A stretch of DNA of 64,000 nt from Methanomethylovorans hollandica DSM 15978 (GCF_000328665.1 NC_019977.1:2364905-2428904), one strand, 5' to 3'; positions 18,818-28,176 are shown, numbered from the stretch's first letter. Translations and numbers: made by a program. The notes: generated by a model from the letters alone, not told the origin.

Positions 18818-19945
18818 ATGAGCGGAATAGACGAAATCTACTCTAAACTTAGCAAATCCATAAGCAAGGAAGAATTTGTTGAAAAGGTAAATGAAAAAGT
18901 GGAACAGATGGGTGGCCTGTGTGATGAGAAGACAGCAGCCATGCTGGTGGCACATGACTTGGGGCTGAACGAAACCGGAAGTTCTTCACAGAAGATAGTG
19001 GATATAAAAAGCGACAGTGGGAACGTTAATTTAATTGCGAAAGTACTATCTGTATTTCCCATAAGGGAATTCACACGCGGTGATGGCACTTTTGGGAAGG
19101 TTGGAAATCTTTTGGTTGCAGATGAAACCGGAAGTATAAGGATAACACTATGGGATGATAAAGCAGATCTGATCAATCAGGGCTTCATTGAAATAAGCCA
19201 GAACCTGCAGATAAGCGGTTATGTGAAAGAAGGATATTCAGGTGTTGAAGTTAACGTTGGTAACAACGGGATGATAGCCCATACTGATGAGGACATACAG
19301 GTTAAAAATTCTTCAGTGAAGATATCAGAAATTAAAGATGGGATGGGGAATATTAATGTTATTGGAAGATTACTTGACATTTCTGATACCCGCACCTTTA
19401 ACAAGAAAGACGGATCTAAAGGCCGTGTAGGCAATATAACCATTGGTGATGATACAGGTAAGATCAGAATAACACTTTGGGACGACAAGACTGACAAAAT
19501 GACTGAACTACATCCCGGGGACGCTGTAGAGGTGATCAACGGTTATGCACGAGAGAATAACTTCAATCAGCAGGTAGAGATACAAATCGGTAACCATGGC
19601 ATAGTTAAGAAGACAGAGACATCTGTGAAATATCAGGAAAATTTCACACCTATCTCAGACATCGTACCTGGAGAATCTTATTCCATACAGGGTTCTGTAT
19701 CAGGATTGGGAGAAATAAGGGAATTCAACAGGGATGATGGCACGGTGAACATGGTATCCAATATATACGTTTCTGATGACACGGGTAGAATAAGAGTAGC
19801 TATGTGGGCAGATCATGCATTGCTGGTGGATGAACTGGATATCGACACACCTATACAGATCATAGATGCCTATGCAAAATCAGGTTTTAATGAAGATATT
19901 GAACTCAGCGCAGGAAACCGGACACGGATAATCATCAACCCCTGA
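18818..19945 (+). CDS. RPA-like single-stranded DNA-binding protein with three OB folds
   Basis: A single-strand DNA-binding protein of the archaeal RPA1 type. It has an N-terminal helical segment (MSGIDEIYSKLSKSISKEEF) and three repeated OB folds at about 55-150, 160-255 and 270-375. Each carries the pattern RxFxxxDGxxGxVxNxxxxDxTGxIRxxxWDD. The open frame reaches 18683, but ATG at 18818 has AGGA upstream and matches the family N-terminus, giving 375 residues. Methanosarcina RPA1 has four OB folds, so this copy is one shorter. TTAATATATG near 18674-18683 is a likely TATA box, shared in the divergent gap with kptA. Confidence 0.85.
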   Translation: MSGIDEIYSKLSKSISKEEFVEKVNEKVEQMGGLCDEKTAAMLVAHDLGLNETGSSSQKIVDIKSDSGNVNLIAKVLSVFPIREFTRGDGTFGKVGNLLVADETGSIRITLWDDKADLINQGFIEISQNLQISGYVKEGYSGVEVNVGNNGMIAHTDEDIQVKNSSVKISEIKDGMGNINVIGRLLDISDTRTFNKKDGSKGRVGNITIGDDTGKIRITLWDDKTDKMTELHPGDAVEVINGYARENNFNQQVEIQIGNHGIVKKTETSVKYQENFTPISDIVPGESYSIQGSVSGLGEIREFNRDDGTVNMVSNIYVSDDTGRIRVAMWADHALLVDELDIDTPIQIIDAYAKSGFNEDIELSAGNRTRIIINP

Positions 19946-20009
19946 TGAACTTTAAAAATGTAATAAACATTCCTGCCACTATTCTTTTAGTATATATTCT
20001 ACGAACACC

Positions 20010-20024
20010 TATATATACAATAAA
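20010..20024 (+). promoter_or_regulatory. TATA box for the CBS gene cluster
   Basis: CTATATATACAATAA lies about 60-75 bases upstream of the first CBS gene, in the 138-base gap after the RPA-like gene. Tight spacing downstream suggests that the whole CBS-RNA ligase-GTPase series could be read from here. Confidence 0.45.
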
Positions 20025-20083
20025 TAATAAGAGTTATTTGTGGGCAATCACTTTCCTTAAAAATAACTGGAGCGTGTTATGCA

Positions 20084-20692
20084 ATGGTTTTGGGTGCACA
20101 ATGGGACCTCGAGACTGACGCCTCTATTGATGAGATTCGTAAGGAGATGTCAGTTCATGAAGTAATGACCAGCAAATTGGTCGTTGCAAACATTAATTCT
20201 AGTGTTCTTGAAATTGCCCGGGAGATGATCAGCCAGAACGTAGGCAGTGTGATCATCACAGATGATATCGGTCCTGTTGGGATAATCACAGAGACGGATA
20301 TTATCAGCAAGGTGGTGATCAATAACATGATGCCTGGTACGGTTATGGCAGGCCAGATCATGTCTTCTCCCATCATAGCAACAAAACCATCAACTAACGT
20401 CATAGAAGCTGCAGAACAGATGACCAGATGCAACATCCGCAGGCTTGCAGTGATAGATGGTGATAGGATAGTAGGTATCATCACAGACAGGGATATACTT
20501 ATAGTATCACCTGGTCTCAACACTATTCTTGAAAGCCTGATAGAACTGCACCGGGATGAGAATAATTTTGTCGAAGAGTCGGGGATAGAGAGAGGGATAT
20601 GCCAGAGATGCGGTGCGTATACGGACCTTACCCAGATGAATGGACTTATGATCTGTGAAGACTGCAAAGAGGAAGAAGGCTATTACGACTAG
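20084..20692 (+). CDS. CBS-domain protein with C-terminal zinc ribbon
   Basis: A 202-residue protein with two CBS motifs forming one Bateman module (about 23-85 and 88-146; VGIITETDII and VGIITDRDIL are the typical last strands). A short helical linker and a zinc ribbon C-x2-C ... C-x2-C (CQRCG and CEDC, about 171-196) follow. CBS pairs bind AMP, ATP or S-adenosylmethionine and regulate partner domains. The zinc ribbon suggests contact with nucleic acid or another protein. It is the first of five adjacent CBS genes. The start codon is not certain, since MSVHEVM at residue 23 is an alternative. Confidence 0.85.
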   Translation: MVLGAQWDLETDASIDEIRKEMSVHEVMTSKLVVANINSSVLEIAREMISQNVGSVIITDDIGPVGIITETDIISKVVINNMMPGTVMAGQIMSSPIIATKPSTNVIEAAEQMTRCNIRRLAVIDGDRIVGIITDRDILIVSPGLNTILESLIELHRDENNFVEESGIERGICQRCGAYTDLTQMNGLMICEDCKEEEGYYD

Positions 20693-20733
20693 CCGCATAT
20701 CATTGACCTGTCCATCCTAAATGGAGGATATCT

Positions 20734-21522
20734 ATGACCGTAGAGAGGATAATGTCAAAGAATCCCTTATATGTAAAAGAGACTGACCTTATGACCCACG
20801 CACGTCAAGTTATGCGTGACCATTTTTTGAGAGGTGTACCTGTAGTTGACAATTCCATGAGAGTTAGTGGAATACTTACAGATGCAGATATACTTGAAAT
20901 AAGAGACACCAAGTCCAATATTACAGTGAAAGGGTATGTGAGGACAGTCCCTATGATCACACCTGAAACAGAAATATTGAAAGCTGCCCGTTTAATGCTG
21001 GAGGCTGCTCATCATAGGGTTCCTGTGGTATCGGGCCTTGACAGACAGTTAGTGGGTATCATAAGCGACGTAGATATACTGGCCGCTGTCAAACCAACAA
21101 AGAAGTCTCCACTATTTATAGAGGAGATCATGATGACAGATATGATAACCTGCTATCCGGATGACAGCATAACCAAGGTCTGGCATCAAATGCTTGAACA
21201 CGACTATACCGGAATACCTGTAGTATCACACTCCAATGAAACTATTGGAATGGTGACCAGAAGAGATATCATAAAAGCAGGTTATGCAAGAGTTGCGGAA
21301 ATTGACGGGCGGGGCGCAAAAACCGGTGAAGCACCGAAAGTGGAGAAAGTCATGTCCACTCCTATGTACACTTTACCCCCGGAAGCTTCGCTGAAAGAAG
21401 CTATTGATAAGATCCTGCAATATGACATTGGCAGGATAGCCGTAGCCAGTAATGAGAAGTTATTGGGCATAGTAAGCAGATCTGCATTATTATCTGCCTG
21501 CCTTATAGGTACTGGCCTCTGA
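20734..21522 (+). CDS. Four-CBS-domain protein
   Basis: A 262-residue protein made only of four CBS motifs (about 1-58, 66-122, 130-186, 204-262), that is two Bateman modules with no catalytic domain. A strong ribosome-binding site GGAGG lies 7 bases upstream. Typical nucleotide-contact strands: VSGILTDADI, LVGIISDVDIL, IGMVTRRDI and LLGIVSRSALL. Free-standing CBS proteins usually sense adenine nucleotides and dock on other proteins. The target is unknown. Confidence 0.85.
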   Translation: MTVERIMSKNPLYVKETDLMTHARQVMRDHFLRGVPVVDNSMRVSGILTDADILEIRDTKSNITVKGYVRTVPMITPETEILKAARLMLEAAHHRVPVVSGLDRQLVGIISDVDILAAVKPTKKSPLFIEEIMMTDMITCYPDDSITKVWHQMLEHDYTGIPVVSHSNETIGMVTRRDIIKAGYARVAEIDGRGAKTGEAPKVEKVMSTPMYTLPPEASLKEAIDKILQYDIGRIAVASNEKLLGIVSRSALLSACLIGTGL

Positions 21523-21617
21523 AACTGGTGAGGCTATAATACAAAGATGAGGACCTTTTCTTTTTGGTCTCTGAAAGCATTTATACAGAAGAACATTTTA
21601 TTGTGCCGGTGGTTGAA

Positions 21618-22607
21618 TTGACAAAAAAGATAACAGATATGGTCACAACAGACAGATCGAAATTCCAGAACAATAAAGAATACCCGGGTAACCACAAAAA
21701 AGATCCTAGTATGCTTAGCACTACAAGTACTATGGATATAGCACCTGTTGAGTTCAAATCCAAGGCTGCAGAAAACAAGGGTGATATGAGTATTGTGGCC
21801 AAGAAAGATGTGATAACCCTCCCTCCCACGACAACTATCATGGGTGCGATAAAAACGATGACAAATAAAGGTTTTAGAAGAGTGCCTATTGCAGATGCAG
21901 GTACAAAACGACTTGAGGGGATAATTACCTCAATGGACATAGTGAACTTCCTCGGAGGTGGTTCAAAGAACCTGCTTGTAGAAAAGTACTATAAAGGAAA
22001 CCTGCTGGCAGCTATCAATGCTGATGTGAGCGAGATAATGGAGCGAGATGTGGCTTTCGTTGCCTCAAAAGCGAGTATTTCCGATGCTGTGGAAATAATG
22101 ATCAAGAGAAATACAGGAGGTTTGCCTGTAGTTGACGAAGATAGCAGAGTATGCGCCATATTCACTGAAAGGGATTTTCTGGATCTTATGGCAGATACCA
22201 TTGACTATGATTCTATCAAGAACTACATGAGTACAAAAGTAAAAACTGTACCGTTCGATACTACTATAGAGGATGCAGCAAAAATAATGGTCAGTAGGGG
22301 CTTTAGACGATTGCCTATTGCAAAAGATGGCATATTGATAGGCATTGTTACAGCATCGAATATCATGAATTTCCTAGGTAGTGGAAAGGCCTTCGAAAAG
22401 ATCATAACAGGTAATTCCCACGAGGCTTTCAGTGAACCAATAACCTCACTTATAAACAAAGATGTCGTGTGGGCATCACCTGAAATGGACCTGGGAGATG
22501 CTGCAAGACTGATGATAGAGAAGAGAGTAGGTTCTCTCCCAGTAATAGATAATGATGTGCTCTGCGGTATAATTACTGAAAGAGATTTCCTGAGAGCCGT
22601 ATATTAA
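21618..22607 (+). CDS. Four-CBS-domain protein with N-terminal extension
   Basis: Four CBS motifs (ending in LEGIITSMDIV, VCAIFTERDFL, LIGIVTASNIM and LCGIITERDFL) preceded by a polar extension of about 45-60 residues of no known fold. The open frame begins at a TTG at 21564. I prefer the TTG at 21618 because GGTGG stands 5 bases before it; ATG at 21639 is also possible. The two Bateman modules look like a duplication, since both contain FRR(V/L)PIA followed by a MD(I)VNFLG or NIMNFLG segment. Third gene of the CBS array. Confidence 0.8.
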   Translation: MTKKITDMVTTDRSKFQNNKEYPGNHKKDPSMLSTTSTMDIAPVEFKSKAAENKGDMSIVAKKDVITLPPTTTIMGAIKTMTNKGFRRVPIADAGTKRLEGIITSMDIVNFLGGGSKNLLVEKYYKGNLLAAINADVSEIMERDVAFVASKASISDAVEIMIKRNTGGLPVVDEDSRVCAIFTERDFLDLMADTIDYDSIKNYMSTKVKTVPFDTTIEDAAKIMVSRGFRRLPIAKDGILIGIVTASNIMNFLGSGKAFEKIITGNSHEAFSEPITSLINKDVVWASPEMDLGDAARLMIEKRVGSLPVIDNDVLCGIITERDFLRAVY

Positions 22608-22657
22608 AAGGATGAATAGCAGCTATCGATTAATATAATGATTGTTGGAGGAAGTAA

Positions 22658-23506
22658 ATGAACGTTTCAGATATAATGAGCTCTCCGGTGTTCATAATGG
22701 GACCGGATGAGCCTGTGTCACATGCAAGGAATCTGATGCTAAAGCACAAAATAAGCACTATTGTTGTAGTGGATGATGAAAAAATGATGGGCATCCTCTC
22801 ACAAGCAGACCTTAGCAGAAAACTTGCCCAGACAGAACCTGTCTGGAGAAGGCGTCCTATAGATAAGATCCCTGTTAGCATGGTGATGACAGAAGACCCG
22901 ATAACTATCTACCCGGAAGCTTCGATATCCCAGGCCGGAAACCTGATGCTGGAGAACAACATTAACTACCTTGCAGTGATGAAAAAGGGACTTGTAGGCA
23001 TAGTGACAGGTACAGATATTGTAAGATATGTTTCAAAACAGGACGAACAAAAATTCGAGAAGAAAGTACATGAGATCATATCTGATGAGCCTGTTCGCAT
23101 ACATAGACACCATACCATTAACCATGCAATTGAGGAGATGGAAAAAAATAACGTGGAAGAGGTTCTAGTTGTCGACGATGCTGAAAAGGTAGTAGGGCTG
23201 ATATCCGTAAATAACGTTGCCCTCAATATAGTACCTGATGCCGATGGAAAACTCCCCACAAAGAATGTAAAAATGAGTAGGCGCCCAACATCCGGCGCGC
23301 AGAGGGCATACAGATACATAAAAGAGTTACCTCTGGTTGCTGAAGATATCATGTCAGATATCGGTACAATCGTAAAATGGGATGATTCAGCAGTTGACGC
23401 TGCAAAGCTCATTGTGGAGGAGAACTCAAAAGTTCTGCCTGTAGAAAAGGATAGCCAGATCGTTGGAGTTATCCGGAGGAAGGACTTGATAAGAATAGCG
23501 CAGTGA
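22658..23506 (+). CDS. Four-CBS-domain protein
   Basis: A 282-residue protein with four CBS motifs (about 1-58, 70-128, 138-194, 222-280). GGAGG precedes the ATG at 22658. A basic linker between motifs 3 and 4 ([18 protein letters not shown]) is longer than in its neighbours. The stop overlaps the next frame (GTGA at 23503), indicating translational coupling. No catalytic domain. Confidence 0.85.
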   Translation: MNVSDIMSSPVFIMGPDEPVSHARNLMLKHKISTIVVVDDEKMMGILSQADLSRKLAQTEPVWRRRPIDKIPVSMVMTEDPITIYPEASISQAGNLMLENNINYLAVMKKGLVGIVTGTDIVRYVSKQDEQKFEKKVHEIISDEPVRIHRHHTINHAIEEMEKNNVEEVLVVDDAEKVVGLISVNNVALNIVPDADGKLPTKNVKMSRRPTSGAQRAYRYIKELPLVAEDIMSDIGTIVKWDDSAVDAAKLIVEENSKVLPVEKDSQIVGVIRRKDLIRIAQ

Positions 23507-23541
23507 AGGAACAAAAGCTAATCAAACCGAAGGTGAAAAAG

Positions 23542-24318
23542 ATGGAAGTAAAGGACATAATGACAGAACCACCAACTATCAGTAAATCAGATACACTTTC
23601 CCACGCACTTGACATTATGGAAAAGAAAGAAATGCGTCGGATCCTTGTGAAAAATGAAGACAAGGTAGTTGGGATCCTTACTATGAGAAACCTCACAAGA
23701 GAACTCGGTACCAGAAAGAAGGGAAGTATGCCTGCATCTTCACTGCACGTGGCAACAGCTATCTCCGATAATTTTGTTAAGGTTTTTCCGGATGTAAAGG
23801 TGAAGGATGTTGTCACCCTCATTGATAAAAACCAGGGAGTTATCATTGTCTGCAAGGATGAAAATGTTATGGGTTGGGTGACACCTGCAGAACTCCTGAA
23901 AACTAACAACTTCAATGGCTTTGCCGCGGAGTTCATGCAGAGAGAACCTCTGATAGGAAGCCCTGGTGACCGTGTAAGCCATATCAGGCATCTGATGCTT
24001 GACAAGAACGTAGGAAGGATTCCGATCATAGAGGATGGTAAACTGGTAGGAATTGTCACCGAAAAAGATGTGGTAAAGGCTATGAGAGCTTTCAGGGACA
24101 TCGTTTCGGGCAATCAGCAAGAAGCCAGGATAAAGAACCTGATAGTTGCAGATATCATGAAGAGAAGTGTAAAAACAGTTAATACCAACACACCTCTTTC
24201 AGATGTGGCAAAGATGATGCTTGAAGAGAACATTGGTGGTCTCCCAGTGATGAACCTTGAAGGCGAGTTCGTCGGATTAATAACCAGAAGGAATTTGGTA
24301 CACTCAATGGCACAGTGA
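23542..24318 (+). CDS. Four-CBS-domain protein
   Basis: Four CBS motifs in about 258 residues, ending [11 protein letters not shown] and [11 protein letters not shown]. The frame opens at GTG 23503 overlapping the previous stop, but ATG 23542 ([11 protein letters not shown]) has GGTG upstream and begins exactly at the first CBS motif. The stop codon overlaps the GTG that precedes the RNA ligase ATG, so the last CBS gene and the ligase are translationally linked. Confidence 0.85.
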   Translation: MEVKDIMTEPPTISKSDTLSHALDIMEKKEMRRILVKNEDKVVGILTMRNLTRELGTRKKGSMPASSLHVATAISDNFVKVFPDVKVKDVVTLIDKNQGVIIVCKDENVMGWVTPAELLKTNNFNGFAAEFMQREPLIGSPGDRVSHIRHLMLDKNVGRIPIIEDGKLVGIVTEKDVVKAMRAFRDIVSGNQQEARIKNLIVADIMKRSVKTVNTNTPLSDVAKMMLEENIGGLPVMNLEGEFVGLITRRNLVHSMAQ

Positions 24319-24320
24319 AC

Positions 24321-25487
24321 ATGGAGTACTATCCGCAAACGGAGCTGGACGTTGAAAATGCTGCATCTTTCCTGGGCATTTCTGTGCAAAGGATGCAGGA
24401 ATTGATGGAGAGAAGAGTGTTGGTACCTAACTGGAACGAGTACCAACACCTATTCCGTTTTGAACATAAGGCTTTGCACATTGATATTGGAAGTGTCCTT
24501 GTACAAAAGGATAATGGATTCAGTCTTATTTTAGGATTCCCAAAGATCAAAAGAGCAATGCTTCTTGGGCCTGCCATTAAAAGCAATTTCGGGGAGATAC
24601 CCAGGGTGGCAGTAGAAGAAAAAATGAATGGATATAATGTAAGAGTGATCTTGCTGGACGGCAAACTTGTGGCAATTACACGCAGTGGCCATGTGTGTCC
24701 TTATTCATCAGAGAAGGTTAATAGCTTGTTGGATCACAATTTTTTTACTGAGAATCCCCAACTTGTGGTATACGGAGAAATGGTAGGCCCTGATAACCCT
24801 TACGTGCCCAAGGAAATTTATCGAATTGAATCTCTGGAATTCTTTATTTTTGATATAAGACATAAGAACACGGGTTTACCCTTGCCGTTATATGAACGCA
24901 GGAGCCTTGCTGAAAAATACGGCTTCCGACAGGTTAGACTTTTCGGAGAATTCGATATCCAGGAAGCTTCTGATATGATCCAGCATATAATCAAGGATAT
25001 CGGAAGAAGAGGCCATGAAGGCGTTGTGATCAAGGATCCTAAAATGGTATTGCAACCAATTAAATACACTGCTTCTCAAAGTAATTGTTCTGATCTGCAG
25101 CATTCAATGAAAGTGTTTAATGAAAGTGGAAGAGACTTCATATTCTCCAGAATAGTAAGAGAGGGGTTCCAGTCAGTGGAATGGGAAGAAAGTGAGGAGG
25201 AATTCAAAAAACGTTGCCTCCGACTGGGTGAAAGTATCCTGCGGCCTATGAAGGAATCCATAATAAAAGTTAGGGATGGGGATAGGGTTGCAGAAGAGTT
25301 CACTATAAGAGTGAAAGACAGGGCAACCATATCAAAGTTCGAGGAGTACATGAGAAGGCTTGGAATGGATATAAAGTTCAGCGAACCTAAGATCGTGGGC
25401 AAGGAATACGTTGTACATATGATAAAGATCAACAAGAGCACTAGTGATAAGACATTGGCTATGTGGGAAGGTCAATTGTGGTCATGA
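24321..25487 (+). CDS. ATP-dependent RNA ligase, archaeal Rnl3 family (Pab1020/MTH1221-like)
   Basis: Joins or circularises RNA ends through a covalent lysyl-AMP intermediate. Motif I is EEKMNGYNVR, with catalytic lysine K101 counted from ATG 24321. Motif III appears as EFFIFDIRH, motif IV as HEGVVIKDP and motif V as QPIKYT. The C-terminal dimerisation region (about 250-388) is longer than in T4-type ligases, as in the archaeal circular-RNA-forming homodimers. ATG 24321 is preferred to GTG 24315. It overlaps the last CBS gene and is followed by the SelB-like GTPase. A ligase directly coupled to nucleotide-sensing CBS proteins is unusual. Confidence 0.9.
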   Translation: MEYYPQTELDVENAASFLGISVQRMQELMERRVLVPNWNEYQHLFRFEHKALHIDIGSVLVQKDNGFSLILGFPKIKRAMLLGPAIKSNFGEIPRVAVEEKMNGYNVRVILLDGKLVAITRSGHVCPYSSEKVNSLLDHNFFTENPQLVVYGEMVGPDNPYVPKEIYRIESLEFFIFDIRHKNTGLPLPLYERRSLAEKYGFRQVRLFGEFDIQEASDMIQHIIKDIGRRGHEGVVIKDPKMVLQPIKYTASQSNCSDLQHSMKVFNESGRDFIFSRIVREGFQSVEWEESEEEFKKRCLRLGESILRPMKESIIKVRDGDRVAEEFTIRVKDRATISKFEEYMRRLGMDIKFSEPKIVGKEYVVHMIKINKSTSDKTLAMWEGQLWS

Positions 25488-25541
25488 AAAAAGATATATT
25501 TGTATGATAGCATTCGTAAGCTCATAAAGACAGGTGCAAAC

Positions 25542-26576
25542 ATGACAAAGATCACTATAATAGGTAGCCAGCAAAGTGGAAAAACAACGCTTGCTGCAAA
25601 AATGGGAAAGAAAGGCAACGTATCGGACTTCACAATGTATGATTTTGCCAAAGGCGATAAGATAATGACTATCATAGACCCCACGGGATACCCCGATTCT
25701 GTTAAACCATTGATAGCCTCGCTTACTCTTTCCGACATCGCCATCCTATGCGTGCCTCCCACAGGTCTGGATGCCTATGCAGGGGAATGTATTGTCTGCC
25801 TGGAGTGCATGGGATACAAGCATGGCCTTGTGCTGCTGACAAAATCTGATACCACTTACCCTCAGGCAACAGATGAATTGAAGACAAAGTTGCAGAACAT
25901 CACAAAAGGTACGGCGCTTGAGCATTGGGAGTATATGACAGTTTCCACTAAAACCTTTGAAGGTATGGAAGAGCTCAAGGAAAAGATCTTCACTATGGGT
26001 GAAACTATCGATGAGGAGAATAAGAAAAAGGCCACTTTGCCAACAAGGGTGATAATAGACCAAACATTCAATGTCACTGGAATCGGGTGTGTTGTACTTG
26101 GTGTTGTAATGCAGGGCACTGTCAATGCAAAAGACAAAATGACAGCTTATCCCACCAGTAAACCGCTGGAGATTAGATCGATACAAATGCATGATGTGGA
26201 TGTTAGAACTGCGCCATCCGGAGCTAGAGTAGGCCTTGCTCTTAAAGGGATACAGTCAAAAGATATCGATAGAGGTCATGTTCTTTCCCTTGATGAAATT
26301 ATCAGTGAGAATTTGAAAATAAAATGCAGACTCTCACCTTTTTCAAAAGGTTTCAATACTGGAAGTGTGTTGCATGTATTCGTTGGACTGCAATCGTCCC
26401 CTATGCGTGTAAGCAGCATAGAGAAAAAAGGGAATATAGTAGAAAAAGCATCTGCTGGAGATGAATATGTTCTTGAACTGACGGGTATGAAGGAGATCTC
26501 GTATTCACAACAGGATAGGTTCATACTCACAGATCTGGACGAAAAACAAAGGTTCATAGGGTATGGTTCCCTTTGA
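25542..26576 (+). CDS. SelB-like translation GTPase paralogue (aSelBL type) with altered G motifs
   Basis: An elongation-factor-like protein of about 344 residues. The P-loop is intact (GSQQSGKTT), but G3 reads DPTG instead of the usual DTPGH, so the catalytic histidine following it is absent. G4 reads TKSD in place of NKxD. Domain II (about 175-255, VTGIGCVVLGVVMQGTV and ASGARVGLALKGI-type strands) and domain III follow. This matches the archaeal SelB-like family described in methanogens that lack selenocysteine. The ATG at 25542 has GGTG five bases upstream, although the frame opens at 25500. Whether it hydrolyses GTP or binds a special tRNA is unknown. Confidence 0.75.
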   Translation: MTKITIIGSQQSGKTTLAAKMGKKGNVSDFTMYDFAKGDKIMTIIDPTGYPDSVKPLIASLTLSDIAILCVPPTGLDAYAGECIVCLECMGYKHGLVLLTKSDTTYPQATDELKTKLQNITKGTALEHWEYMTVSTKTFEGMEELKEKIFTMGETIDEENKKKATLPTRVIIDQTFNVTGIGCVVLGVVMQGTVNAKDKMTAYPTSKPLEIRSIQMHDVDVRTAPSGARVGLALKGIQSKDIDRGHVLSLDEIISENLKIKCRLSPFSKGFNTGSVLHVFVGLQSSPMRVSSIEKKGNIVEKASAGDEYVLELTGMKEISYSQQDRFILTDLDEKQRFIGYGSL

Positions 26577-26686
26577 ACGGAATCATTTTTTAGGGGAGAG
26601 GTTTTTAAACCCGTCCAGCATGGAAGGCCTTTCAACTGCTTTTGTAAGGGAAGTATTCTCAGGCAGGTCTGTCAATTGCGGCCTTT
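26577..26686. other. Spacer with nested inverted repeat
   Basis: TCAGGCAGGT (26659-26668) pairs with ACCTGCCTGA (26703-26712) around an inner CCTTT/AAAGG dyad, followed by AAAAAG/CTTTTT (about 26713-26730). A 30-codon frame (26620-26712) coincides with it, but I see no ribosome-binding site in place. It could be a terminator region for the GTPase operon or a mobile-element end. Confidence 0.4.
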
Positions 26687-26985
26687 CTAAAGGAACCGGA
26701 GAACCTGCCTGAAAAAGATCCCTCTTTTTGAAAGATCTGCTTTCCACTGTGGTAGAAGATTGTTTAGTGTATATTTAGATAATGTTTTTCCAATTTCTTC
26801 ATAAACTTGCTTTCGTTCAGCAAGTGTCCGATTATATACTTGCCTACATAATTCCAAGCTCCGCTGTATCTGTCGAATTTGAGATTTGGTTGGATAGATA
26901 CGAAACATTCCACGACCAAAGATCGTGGGCTTTCTGGCTGCTTATTTCGTAATCCTGATGCTGATCTTGCTCTTGTTGGCTGCAT
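26687..26985 (-). pseudogene. IS200/IS605-family TnpB (OrfB) remnant
   Basis: The frame ending at 26687 reads FRIYPTKSQIRQIQRSLELC and continues with VYNRTLAERKQVYEEIGKTL. This is the helix-turn-helix N-terminus of IS605 OrfB/TnpB, which normally runs to about 370-400 residues; here only about 60 recognisable residues remain. Just upstream (about 26905-26930) GCCCACGATC and GGTCGTGG form the CCCACGA...TCGTGG hairpin typical of the ends of these elements. The element is therefore a deletion remnant with no active RuvC region. No transposase TnpA is present. Confidence 0.6.
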
Positions 26986-27064
26986 ACATAGAGACGAACA
27001 TCACACCAACGGTGGCCAGACAGGCAGCAGATCTTCTGTCATATCTGCTATTCTGAGATCCACA

Positions 27065-28093
27065 TTATATATTAGCGATCTGTATTCCTGTCGCTACATT
27101 TTGCAATAGCTGGAAAGCGATCTTTTGAGAGGGCCAGGATCCCAGACCACAATCAGGACCTACATACCTTATTCTTTCACCAAAGATCGAATAGGCCTTT
27201 TCAAGCCTTTTACTGATAACATCCGGAGTTTCAAGTTCCGTAACTATCTCCTGAAGACGTGATGCGTCCTTCCAGACATTAGTACCATATTTGTCATTGA
27301 GTACTGAAACAAGATTTGAAATATCAGTTCTTGCAATGCCCACCCTCAGAAAAGAATCTGATTCATCTAGCACTTTTGCATCAATGAGATCAAGATATGA
27401 AGGATTACCTGCTGATTCGACCCCTATAACATTGATTTGGGAAGTGTCACAGGCTATTTTATAGTGCAGGGGCGAATGCAGATGTATCTGTACATCAATA
27501 CCTTTACGGTGAGCTGAACGAGTGGCTATCCTAAGAGCTTCTATGAGTTCATCATCATCGAACATGACCTGGGGATTTATACCAATGCTTGGCTCATCTA
27601 TGGAAACCGCACTTACGTTCAGATATCCTGAATTCTCTATGGAGTTTTTCAGAAAACGGTCAACACTTTCTGCAAAAAGATAGAGTATGTCGGTATATTC
27701 CGTTCCCCCGAACTCTTTTAAGTACATTTCCAGAGGACCTGTTACGCATACCCTGGTATTTTGCTTCTCGCCATGAGATTGCATATACATTTGAGCTGCT
27801 GGCTGTATAGCTTCCAGTTCTACTATCCTGGCAGCATTCTCTTTGACCTTAAAAGGCTCTTCTGTATTTTCCGGATCCTTTATTATAGAAAGGAACTGTT
27901 CGTTCATATCCTGATATTGGGGATATGTGGGAGACTCAACTCCTGCATCTATCTTCTGCTGAAATGAATCATTAATTAACTGGAACAGTTTTTCACGGTC
28001 TGAGTGCTTTGAAAATGCCTTTTGCATCCATTCCTTGGTCATACTTTCAGGAAGAGGGTAACTACCTATGTCATCAAAGATCAGATTATTCAT
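27065..28093 (-). CDS. MetE-like methionine synthase (archaeal methylcobamide-type)
   Basis: A TIM-barrel methyltransferase of the cobalamin-independent methionine synthase C-terminal type. At 342 residues it has only the catalytic half of bacterial MetE (about 750). It shows the substrate-pocket start FDDIGSYPLP, the QIHLHSP segment with a histidine, GVESAGN and PDCGLGSWPSQK, in which the cysteine is the expected zinc ligand. Archaeal members transfer a methyl group from a methyl-corrinoid protein or methylcobalamin to homocysteine, as they lack the folate-binding half. It is monocistronic. The subfamily (MesA, MesB or MesC type) was not resolved. Confidence 0.75.
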   Translation of the reverse strand: MNNLIFDDIGSYPLPESMTKEWMQKAFSKHSDREKLFQLINDSFQQKIDAGVESPTYPQYQDMNEQFLSIIKDPENTEEPFKVKENAARIVELEAIQPAAQMYMQSHGEKQNTRVCVTGPLEMYLKEFGGTEYTDILYLFAESVDRFLKNSIENSGYLNVSAVSIDEPSIGINPQVMFDDDELIEALRIATRSAHRKGIDVQIHLHSPLHYKIACDTSQINVIGVESAGNPSYLDLIDAKVLDESDSFLRVGIARTDISNLVSVLNDKYGTNVWKDASRLQEIVTELETPDVISKRLEKAYSIFGERIRYVGPDCGLGSWPSQKIAFQLLQNVATGIQIANI

Positions 28094-28176
28094 GCATTAG
28101 AATTGAAACATCAACGAAATATAGGTTTTGGGACAAAAAAGTATAGATACTGGGTTTTACAATAGCTGCAATGAAT

